Shown: in pieces, positions 15,838 through 22,746 of the stretch
Position numbering within the stretch: the stretch's first letter is position 1
Layout: the number at the start of each line of letters is the position of its first letter
Source: Lentisphaerota bacterium
GTDB taxonomy: Bacteria; Verrucomicrobiota; Lentisphaeria; Victivallales; UBA1829
Assembly: GCA_015061565.1 (NCBI GenBank)
Contig: SUWI01000020.1
Coordinates: forward strand, 1 to 35,242
Direction: 5' to 3'
DNA length: 35,242 nucleotides
Notes under the pieces: model-generated
Told to the model about the DNA's origin: nothing
Databases searched by the model: none
What the model saw: only the letters and a program-made list of their open reading frames with translations
Translations under genes and position numbers: made by a program

Positions 15838-18837
15838 TCAATTCCGCACCGCCATGACCGCGAAATCGCCGTCGGGAAGATTCCGCAGATCGACAGTCCA
15901 CTGTTCTCCGGTTTTCCGCGGAACTGCCGGGGCGGGATTCCGCGAACCGTCCGCGCGGAAATGGACGACTTCCGGCGGTTTCTTCCCGTTCAAAGTGTAA
16001 ATGCCGGGGACGGCGGCGATAGTCCTTTCCTTCCCTTTGATCCAGCCGGCATGAAGTTCTTCAATGGTGATCGGATACATCAGGTTGATCGCGTCATACG
16101 CTTCCTTGCCGCTGACCAGTTCGGTGACGTAGGCGAAGAAGAGCCCGCCGGCTTTCAGCCTGCCGGTAATGGCGCGGATCAGGTCCTTTCCCGTCCGTTT
16201 CTCCTTGCGGACCCAGCCCAGAGACAACCCGATCGGCGTGCAGAGATGACCTGCCGCGATGGCATTGAAATCCAGATCGTTGCATTCGTAGAACGCCATG
16301 ATCGGCACGGCGGTCATGCTCTGCCAGGCAGGGAAGCCGTTGCAGATGACCGCACCGCCTTTGGTGTGGATATAGCTGACCAGTTCGCGTTTGGCGGCTT
16401 CTTCCAGGATCAGACAGCGCGCATAGCGGCGTTTCAAAGTGAAATCAGCCGGGTCGATTTCCCCGGATGCTCCGTCATGCCGGTCGTAGGTGGCGGAATT
16501 GGCGGCAAAAATATCAAAATAAATGCCTCCGGCTCCCGCCTCCATGGCACCCTTGATCCCGTCGAAAATCTTCTTGTAATACTTGCTGTCCCGAACGATA
16601 TAACTGCGGTAGTTGGTCACCGGTCTTCCGACCGTCCATTGCCGGGTATACCGGTAGCCGCCGCGTTCATTGACCACCAGACCGTCGGTATCGCAGCGGT
16701 CCTTATGCTCGGGATATTTGGTCATGACGATCTTGCGCGGGATCGGCTGAATGCTGGTTTCGAACTGGGGAACGATTTTCGCTCCGCCGAGTTTCCCGGC
16801 GAACCGGGTGTCGAAATCCTGCTGCACTTTGCGGTAGGTCTTCAGCCATTGTTCAGCGGTCTTATATCCCGATCCGTCGTAATAGCAGAACCACGGCGCG
16901 GTGAAGATCCAGCGCGGACGTTTGCGGTCCAGCGCCTGAATGAAATTGCCGACGAACCGGCAGTCGGGATCGGGCCTCTGATAGGTGGTCGCGGAAAACT
17001 GTCCGTAACCGGCGATCGTGAAATTCGCACCGATATCACGCCGGACCTGATTGATGAAGTCCCAGTAATCTCCGGTCTGCCGGTAGATCCGCCAGTTCAA
17101 GGTCCTGCGGCTGCCGGGGTCCAGGGCCAGCTGTTTACTTCCGAAATGCACTCCGCTCCGGGATCCGCCCGCCGTCATGTGCGCCCGCGAAACCGTATCG
17201 CACAGCATCAGCCCCAGTGAGTTTCCCTTGAACCCGGCGAAAATCGTCGGGTTGGAAGGCGAACCGACGTTCACCACCGTGAATTGAGGATTGGTTTTGA
17301 TGCCGCCGAACCGGAGTTCGGAAGCCGGTTTGCCGAAATAGAACTGCTGTTTCAGAATGATCCCGACCGGGTCTTTACCCGGGTTTTCAAACGTGTCGGA
17401 GATATCGATAAAGGATGGTGTGAAGCTGATATTCCGGGACAGTTTGTAGAATGCACATTCCGCAGTGATTCTGAAACCGTCCTGCCGTTTTTCGATCCCT
17501 GGCTGCCAGTTGGGCGCGGCCTGACGCTTTTTCCCGGCGCTGAACGCATTCAGGTTTTTCCCGGCATGGGGATAGGTGAAGAACGATTCCAGCAGAACTT
17601 TTTCCTTTCCGAGCGGGAAACGCATGGCGCCGTTGGCGGAAAGTTCGAATTTTTCTTTTCCGAACTGCAGCGCGAACGCCGGCTGGAAATCTTTCGGGAC
17701 AATCACCGCGGTTTCCTTCTGTGGCTGAAGCAGACCGAATTCCAGATTCCGGATCTCCACCTGATAACGGAAATTCGGGTCCAGCATCCGGCTCGTCAGG
17801 GTGAGGGTGTTGCCTTTCCCGGGTTTGAGCGTTTCATCCAGACGAAGCACGAACCAGGTGTTTTCGCGCAGCTGGGATTCATCCTTGATCCATTTCGGAT
17901 TGATCCGGTCGAAATCGTCGGTGAAAAACGTCAGATAGTTGCTGCGGGAAGCCAGTGCCTGATCCGGGTATCCCGCCGCGGCAAAGAAATTATTGCGGTT
18001 CAGCAGACGGCTTTGCGCATATTTGTCCTGCTCGTCGAGATTTTCGCCGTTGACTTTGATATTGAGATAGTTGCCCCAGCCTTCGAGTTCCTTGTAGGCA
18101 ATGCGGCACTGGAAACGCAGGACCGGCAGGAGATTGGCAGGATTTTCGATCTCCGGCAGTTCCAGCATGACTGATTCCCCGTGTTTGAGTTGGATCACCG
18201 AGGTCCCCGCCGTCAGTTTCCGGCTCGGCTTCAGCTTCATCAGCAAAGCCATCGGCAGTTCGGCCGGAGGCACGTAAGAGCCCATCTCCACATTCCTCAG
18301 AAACAGGGGCTTGGTGAACTCGTTTTTCAATGTCAGTTCCGCCTCGTCTTGCCCGCAGAGATCGGCGCAGTCCAACACCATCCAGGTCCCTTCTTTCCGC
18401 TGGGCCGGATCCGTGATCGAAGGATCGATCCGGTCGAAACTGCGGCAGAAAAAGACGTTGTAATGGTTCCGGGATCCCATATTCTGATTATTCCAGCTTG
18501 GCGAACTGAACACCAGACTGCGGTTGAGCAGCCGGACGATCCCGTCCGGTTTCAGAATGTTCAGAGGTTTTCCGTTGAGCCGCAGATTCAGATACTGGTT
18601 CCATCCGGTGTCGCCTTCGGTCCGGACCTGGAACCGGAGGACCGGTCTGCCGTTCACTGCCGGAAATTTCAAAGTCGTCTGCGCTTTCGGCGCCAGTGTT
18701 ATGACACCGGGGATCCGCCTCCCGTCCTTCAGCTGCAATGCGGCGGCGCGGGAACCGTCTGATTTGTGTTCTGCTGCCGCGAAAACCTGAACCATCAGCA
18801 ATGCGGCTGCCAGTATGAAGAATGTTTTCTTGTTCAT
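15838..18837 (-). CDS. Large secreted putative glycosidase with duplicated N-terminal domain
   Basis: The 999-residue protein has a signal peptide (FFILAAALLMVQVFAAA). Residues 66-188 and 239-369 are diverged copies of one domain. Shared landmarks are VLRFQ, GW-N-YLN, a LLNR segment, SR-N-Y and F-DRI-P, and both copies look like beta-sandwich binding modules. A third beta-rich region extends to about 600. The last 400 residues look like a TIM-barrel catalytic domain (RWIFTAPWFCYYDGSG, AGAGGIYFDIFAANS, GGAVICNGFPAW), with the Asp of YFDIF a possible nucleophile. I cannot name the family. It sits between a pseudopilin and a GH109-like gene in an operon with a tandem AraC-type operator, so a role in cutting a GalNAc-bearing glycan is plausible but inferred. 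Confidence 0.78.
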   Translation of the reverse strand: MNKKTFFILAAALLMVQVFAAAEHKSDGSRAAALQLKDGRRIPGVITLAPKAQTTLKFPAVNGRPVLRFQVRTEGDTGWNQYLNLRLNGKPLNILKPDGIVRLLNRSLVFSSPSWNNQNMGSRNHYNVFFCRSFDRIDPSITDPAQRKEGTWMVLDCADLCGQDEAELTLKNEFTKPLFLRNVEMGSYVPPAELPMALLMKLKPSRKLTAGTSVIQLKHGESVMLELPEIENPANLLPVLRFQCRIAYKELEGWGNYLNIKVNGENLDEQDKYAQSRLLNRNNFFAAAGYPDQALASRSNYLTFFTDDFDRINPKWIKDESQLRENTWFVLRLDETLKPGKGNTLTLTSRMLDPNFRYQVEIRNLEFGLLQPQKETAVIVPKDFQPAFALQFGKEKFELSANGAMRFPLGKEKVLLESFFTYPHAGKNLNAFSAGKKRQAAPNWQPGIEKRQDGFRITAECAFYKLSRNISFTPSFIDISDTFENPGKDPVGIILKQQFYFGKPASELRFGGIKTNPQFTVVNVGSPSNPTIFAGFKGNSLGLMLCDTVSRAHMTAGGSRSGVHFGSKQLALDPGSRRTLNWRIYRQTGDYWDFINQVRRDIGANFTIAGYGQFSATTYQRPDPDCRFVGNFIQALDRKRPRWIFTAPWFCYYDGSGYKTAEQWLKTYRKVQQDFDTRFAGKLGGAKIVPQFETSIQPIPRKIVMTKYPEHKDRCDTDGLVVNERGGYRYTRQWTVGRPVTNYRSYIVRDSKYYKKIFDGIKGAMEAGAGGIYFDIFAANSATYDRHDGASGEIDPADFTLKRRYARCLILEEAAKRELVSYIHTKGGAVICNGFPAWQSMTAVPIMAFYECNDLDFNAIAAGHLCTPIGLSLGWVRKEKRTGKDLIRAITGRLKAGGLFFAYVTELVSGKEAYDAINLMYPITIEELHAGWIKGKERTIAAVPGIYTLNGKKPPEVVHFRADGSRNPAPAVPRKTGEQWTVDLRNLPDGDFAVMAVRN

Positions 18838-18855
18838 AGTCTGTATTCCGATGGG

Positions 18856-19629
18856 TTATTTTTTATATGCTTTATCGAAGAAATTGATCAGGAATCCATT
18901 GTTGAGACAATTTTTTTGGCCGCGGGGAACCATCAGGGATTTCACCGTGCCGGAAAGGTACAGCACGTTGACGTTCTTCCGGTGATTGTAAATTCCCGGA
19001 TACAGGGTCCGTTCACTCAAGCTTTTGTTCTGGTTGCCGGTATATCCCCAGGAAAGATCGTAGCAGATTGCCGAACCGGGCGGATCGCGCCTGGTGATCT
19101 CCCGGCGATTGCAGTCCCACAGATTGACGTTTTTGGTCGGCTTGGTGCCGGCTGCTTTCACCGCAATGATTTCATAGGAAACTTCCTCGTTTTTATAACT
19201 GAAATATTTAGGGTCGCTGGGGCATTTGAAGGCGTTCACGCGGATCGCGAGGTTGCTTTTGACCGATTCTGACGTCGCCTGGGCTTTGACGCTGAAATAA
19301 CCGTTGGAAACCAGTTTCCAGAATGCCAGTGTAGGCCTCGCGTCGCCGCAGACCGTTCCGTATAAACTGCTGCTCTTGTCATGATTCGGATTGGTGCTGA
19401 TCCAGTCGTTGTTGTCCATGCTGTACTGGAGCGTTGCCAGACCGATTTGTTTGAGCTTGGCCGTGCACCCCGTATTGCGTGCCTTTTCCCGGGCATTGTT
19501 CAGCGCCGGCAGCAGCATCCCCGCCAGTATCGCTATGATTGCAATTACTACCAGAAGCTCGATCAGCGTAAAGCTGCGCTTCCGCTGGAATGATGAATGA
19601 TGAGAGATGAATGATGAAAACTTGTTCAT
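18856..19629 (-). CDS. Prepilin-like protein, H-x9-SG variant
   Basis: The 257-residue protein begins [19 protein letters not shown] and continues with [17 protein letters not shown]. Ser replaces the canonical Gly at the cleavage site. The C-terminal motif reads [12 protein letters not shown], so the Asp of H-x9-DG is changed to Ser. AAGGA lies about 10 nt before the ATG. The first 13 residues are almost identical to those of the pseudopilin at 9936, whereas the rest diverges. It heads the operon with the 999-aa secreted protein (19 nt behind) and the GH109-like enzyme. Its promoter is back to back with that of the AraC-family gene. Confidence 0.88.
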   Translation of the reverse strand: MNKFSSFISHHSSFQRKRSFTLIELLVVIAIIAILAGMLLPALNNAREKARNTGCTAKLKQIGLATLQYSMDNNDWISTNPNHDKSSSLYGTVCGDARPTLAFWKLVSNGYFSVKAQATSESVKSNLAIRVNAFKCPSDPKYFSYKNEEVSYEIIAVKAAGTKPTKNVNLWDCNRREITRRDPPGSAICYDLSWGYTGNQNKSLSERTLYPGIYNHRKNVNVLYLSGTVKSLMVPRGQKNCLNNGFLINFFDKAYKK

Positions 19630-19687
19630 GTTCTGATTTCCTTCTGTTGTTTTCTGCGTATTGTCAGTTTTTTGATAAGCTGAAAGT

Positions 19688-19716
19688 TTGACTTTTTATT
19701 CCGTTCATGGTATATT
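19688..19716 (+). promoter_or_regulatory. Promoter of the AraC-family gene
   Basis: TTGACT (19688-19693), a 17-nt spacer and TATATT (19711-19716) point toward the AraC-family gene. Its -10 overlaps the -10 of the leftward promoter, so the two promoters probably compete for polymerase. Confidence 0.65.
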
Positions 19717-19742
19717 ATAACTTGAAAATTCAAATATGACAA
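19714..19742 (-). promoter_or_regulatory. Promoter of the pseudopilin-999aa-GH109 operon
   Basis: On the minus strand TTGTCA (19742-19737), 17 nt and TATAAT (19719-19714) give a near-consensus promoter, identical in layout to the one at 10012-10040. Confidence 0.75.
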
Positions 19743-19747
19743 TGTCA

Positions 19748-19778
19748 CTTTGTGCAAAAGTAATTCAGGAATTGTGCA
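19748..19778 (-). promoter_or_regulatory. Tandem AraC-type operator between the divergent genes
   Basis: The minus strand carries TGCACAAAG (19756-19748) and TGCACAATT (19778-19770), 22 bp apart, with the proximal copy 5 nt upstream of the leftward -35 box. The distal copy lies between the ribosome site and start codon of the AraC-family gene and downstream of that gene's promoter. Bound protein could activate the operon and block its own gene. Confidence 0.6.
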
Positions 19779-19780
19779 AA

Positions 19781-20611
19781 ATGGAATCGATGATCTATCC
19801 GCTGGGGAATTTGAAGCGCATTTCAGGGTTTCCTTTTCCGCTGGATGAAATCGGTATGATGGTGAATCATGGTGTCTGGCATAAGGACCACGTGATCGAG
19901 AGATATTTCATCTGTATCGGCTACAACAAGGAAAAATACAATTCTACCGAAGTGGACCGCCGTCCTTCTTTCGGCATCATTGCGCCGGGAACGGTCATGA
20001 ATACGCGGGAAATCATCCGGCACGACGAACTTTTCTTTTCTTATCCGGCCTCCATGACGGAAAAGCTGAATGCGGTATTCGATCCGCTGCCGCCGGAAAG
20101 ACGCCGGTTTCATTTCACCCCTGACAGCAAATTCAAACGGAATCTGGAAACGATCCGGGAACTGCTGAACTCCCGCATGACGCTCGGAACAGCGGACAAA
20201 CTGGATGTGCTGGCAATGGAAATGATCATCGGAATGACCGTCGACGGCGGCATCTCGGATTCCGCCGATGATCCGCTGAATGCGGTGCTCAAACTGGAAG
20301 AGATCGCGGAAAAACTGCGGCGGGGCGCTCATCTGGAGCAGCTGATCCATCAATACGGTTACAGCCGCCGGGCATTTTATTATGAATGGAACCGGAAATT
20401 TTCGATGTCTCCCAAACAGATGCAGCTGGAAGCCAAATTGCAGAAAGCGCAATGTCTGCTGGTCGCTTCCTCGCTCTCCATTTCGGAAATCGCCCAGGAT
20501 TGCGGTTTTTCCAGTCACCGCTATTTCCACGAATGTTTCATGCGGCAGTATCTCTGCACGCCCGGAGAATACCGCAAACGCTATAAGTCAGCGAATTCAT
20601 CCCATCAGTGA
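19781..20611 (+). CDS. AraC-family transcriptional regulator
   Basis: The 276-residue protein has a C-terminal AraC double helix-turn-helix. The first helix-turn-helix is around LRRGAHLEQLIHQYGYSRRAF, and the second contains LSISEIAQDCGFSSHRYFHECF, the family's best conserved stretch. The N-terminal part of about 160 residues is a probable effector-binding domain, but I see no clear cupin motif. I start at the ATG at 19781, which has AGGA 10 nt upstream; an in-frame ATG at 19736 lies only about 13 nt after the predicted transcription start and has no ribosome site. It is divergent from the pseudopilin-GH109 operon. The tandem repeats found at three hydrolase promoters overlap its own leader, so it is the best candidate regulator for all of them, probably as a sugar-responsive activator. 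Confidence 0.9.
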   Translation: MESMIYPLGNLKRISGFPFPLDEIGMMVNHGVWHKDHVIERYFICIGYNKEKYNSTEVDRRPSFGIIAPGTVMNTREIIRHDELFFSYPASMTEKLNAVFDPLPPERRRFHFTPDSKFKRNLETIRELLNSRMTLGTADKLDVLAMEMIIGMTVDGGISDSADDPLNAVLKLEEIAEKLRRGAHLEQLIHQYGYSRRAFYYEWNRKFSMSPKQMQLEAKLQKAQCLLVASSLSISEIAQDCGFSSHRYFHECFMRQYLCTPGEYRKRYKSANSSHQ

Positions 20612-20686
20612 TCCGGCGTCCGCACCCTGGAAAATCTCAGGGTTTCCGCTCCGCCATGCTCGATAATCAATAGAAAAAACTGATGT

Positions 20687-21649
20687 TCAGCATGGGATAA
20701 TCGCAATAATCCTTTCATCCAGAAATACATACCGGTGTCTGGCCGAAAGTGTGACATCACAATCGGCCCGACCGCCAAGGACCGAGATGATCCCCGATTC
20801 CGGCGCGGTTACAGGAACTTCCTCCAACGTTTCCGACCGCAGTATGAATCCAAGAGGATCCCCTTTTTTCACCCGTTTGCCGACCTTCAATCCCGGATGA
20901 TGAATGAACAAACCGGCAGCAGGAGCGCTGATATCTGTTCGATTCCTGATTTCTACCGGTTTTTCTGTTGGGGGATGCGGCATTTCATCCAGAAGACCGA
21001 ATTCAGCGGCCAGATTTTCCAGCACCCGCATGCCGCGGTCAATTTCCCGATCCGACAGATCATATTGTCCGGAAAGCTCCACTCCGATGGAAATTTTGCC
21101 GGCGGATTCCGCCTTGTACCGCAACGATCCTTTCCAATCGTCTTCCCGTTTGATGCAGCGAATCAGCGGCATAGCGGCTGCATAACCTAATTTCTCCCAT
21201 TTCGGATCCGGCCGTACTGCGACCATAGGCGCATAAAATTCCGGATAACAGTGCAAATCCACCAAATAGTCGGCATCTTTCAGAATATGATTCCACCAGA
21301 AGGCCGCCAGACGGGCAATTTCGTTGCCGTCAGTTTCATTCCACAAAGTCTGCATGTTCCGCGCGGATTCGATATAAGGACGTCCTCCGCCCAGATCCGA
21401 ACTTGGCATCCGCAGACGCAATGCAAACGGATTGGCAAACGGAATTCCGATAAAAGTTCCTCTTTTTAATCCATTTTCATATTTCCGCACGAAATTTCTG
21501 ATTGCTGCGCACCCATTCAGTTCATTGCCATGCTGTTCTGCTATCGCCGCAAAAACAGGACCTGATTCCCGTCCGGTAATCTTCCAGGCACATAACGGCT
21601 CGACTCCGCCATTGCTCAACGGAAAATCAAGATGAATAATTTCCATCAT
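20687..21649 (-). CDS. AstE/AspA-like M14 family zinc hydrolase
   Basis: The 320-residue protein resembles the succinylglutamate desuccinylase/aspartoacylase branch of the M14 carboxypeptidases. EQHGNELNG (38-46) gives the zinc ligands His40 and Glu43, VDLHCY (130-135) the third ligand His133, and IGVELSG places a candidate catalytic Glu at 191. The C-terminal 100 residues form the beta-domain seen in the family (ISAPAAGLFIHHPGLKVGKRVKKGDPLGFI). Relatives remove acyl groups from amino acids or amino sugars. I start at the ATG at 21649, which has AGGA 8 nt upstream. It is a single-gene unit converging with the AraC-family gene. The 75-nt gap between them holds one small hairpin (ACCCTG/CAGGGT at 20624-20643). 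Substrate unknown. Confidence 0.85.
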   Translation of the reverse strand: MMEIIHLDFPLSNGGVEPLCAWKITGRESGPVFAAIAEQHGNELNGCAAIRNFVRKYENGLKRGTFIGIPFANPFALRLRMPSSDLGGGRPYIESARNMQTLWNETDGNEIARLAAFWWNHILKDADYLVDLHCYPEFYAPMVAVRPDPKWEKLGYAAAMPLIRCIKREDDWKGSLRYKAESAGKISIGVELSGQYDLSDREIDRGMRVLENLAAEFGLLDEMPHPPTEKPVEIRNRTDISAPAAGLFIHHPGLKVGKRVKKGDPLGFILRSETLEEVPVTAPESGIISVLGGRADCDVTLSARHRYVFLDERIIAIIPC

Positions 21650-21731
21650 TGCAACTATCCTTTCTGTATGTTGTAAAAACAATTTTCAAAACTTGCGGGT
21701 GACGGGTTACCATGTCTCACTGCAAGAGTAT

Positions 21732-21759
21732 AATATACCGATTTCCCGATAAAATGCAA
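21732..21759 (-). promoter_or_regulatory. Promoter of the M14-like gene
   Basis: On the minus strand TTGCAT (21759-21754), 16 nt and TATATT (21737-21732) lie about 80 nt before the start codon. Confidence 0.5.
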
Positions 21760-21896
21760 AGAGGATGAATTGAAAATAATTCACATTAAAAATCTCAAAC
21801 AAAACCGGGAAATTGGGGCAAAACACGTAATCCGGAGCATGGGATCGGAATCCGGCGGCCAGATGATTCCCGTTCAGCCGCCCTTTGCTCCTTGGA

Positions 21897-22451
21897 TCAG
21901 TAATCCAGCTCCTTCACGATTTCCCGGAGCTTGGCCTCGACCCGGTTCCTGATCGAATAAATGGAGATCGCCGGCACCTGATAAAGTTCCGCCAGCGTCT
22001 TGACCGTGTAATTGCGGATGTCCAGCAGATAAAAGATCTGGTAATGCCGCAGACAGATCGTCTCCTTGAGCTTTTCCATCCCGCGGGACAGAATATGTTC
22101 CCGCCATTCCGCCTCGAAAAGATCCGTCTGGAACGCTTCATCCTGCTCTTCATACGGGATGCGTTCCTGCCGGTATACCCGGCGGAGGATGTCGCACGCC
22201 CTCGCATGAATGATCCGCCTCAGATAATCCCGGAAGCGTCCTTTGCACGGGTCGTAAACGAAACCGGGCATCTGCATGGAAAGCGTCACCATGACATCCT
22301 GCACCAGGTCCTCGAGATTCTCGTTTTTCAGACCGCAGTCCCGGCCATGCAGCCGGATCAGCGGCGAGTAAAAGTTGTAAAACCGTTCCCAGGCAAGTTC
22401 ATCCCCGGATTTCGCACCGTTCAATATGTCGTAATCCGTTGCAAACTTCAT
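21897..22451 (-). CDS. ECF-type RNA polymerase sigma factor
   Basis: The 184-residue protein has sigma region 2 (WERFYNFYSPLIRLHG, LEDLVQDVMVTLS, GRFRDYLRRIIHARACDILRR) and sigma region 4 (YQIFYLLDIRNYTVKTLAELYQVPAISIYSIRNRVEAKLREIV). Nothing resembling regions 1 or 3 is present, so it is an extracytoplasmic-function type. The frame extends to 22511, but I start at 22451 for two reasons: the protein then lines up with the second sigma factor in this window from its first residues, and the predicted promoter would start transcription near 22516, leaving almost no leader for the longer form. The ribosome site at 22451 is not ideal. No anti-sigma gene is adjacent. It is divergent from the M28 peptidase-like gene. 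Confidence 0.87.
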   Translation of the reverse strand: MKFATDYDILNGAKSGDELAWERFYNFYSPLIRLHGRDCGLKNENLEDLVQDVMVTLSMQMPGFVYDPCKGRFRDYLRRIIHARACDILRRVYRQERIPYEEQDEAFQTDLFEAEWREHILSRGMEKLKETICLRHYQIFYLLDIRNYTVKTLAELYQVPAISIYSIRNRVEAKLREIVKELDY

Positions 22452-22522
22452 TGTCCACCTACCCTCATCACCCTTGTTCTTGCTCTCTGCCATACAGCGT
22501 TTCTTATTCATTTTCCATTGCC

Positions 22523-22551
22523 AATATAATTGTCTTTTTTGAAAATTTCAA
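22523..22551 (-). promoter_or_regulatory. Promoter of the ECF sigma factor gene
   Basis: On the minus strand TTGAAA (22551-22546), 17 nt and TATATT (22528-22523). The region between 22550 and 22620 is very A+T rich with no gene in it. Confidence 0.55.
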
Positions 22552-22673
22552 GCGATTTTTTATAAAAAATTAATTATTTTTAAAAATAATATGCAATAGA
22601 TATGAGTGATAATAAACAGAAAATTTACATTCATCCGGAATTGCGGACCAACCCGGAAAAACCGATTCCGAAC

Positions 22674-22701
22674 TTGAAAAACGCCGTATCCATGCTATAG
22701 T
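22674..22701 (+). promoter_or_regulatory. Promoter of the M28 peptidase-like gene
   Basis: TTGAAA (22674-22679), 16 nt and TATAGT (22696-22701) lie about 45 nt before the start codon. Confidence 0.5.
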
Positions 22702-22746
22702 TTTCCGCAGAATATTCCAGTTCATCATTCAAACAAAGGAGCCGCT

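Larger units (their letters stand above)
19614..19744. repeat. Copy 2 of the duplicated promoter-leader-pseudopilin start block
   Basis: Nearly the same sequence as 9921-10042, with small insertions and deletions. This copy lies between the pseudopilin and the AraC-family gene and contains both divergent promoters. Confidence 0.75.

Noticed and set aside
19736-19780. Upstream ATG start for the AraC-family gene
   Set aside because: It lies only about 13 nt after the predicted transcription start, has no ribosome site, and would translate through the operator repeats.
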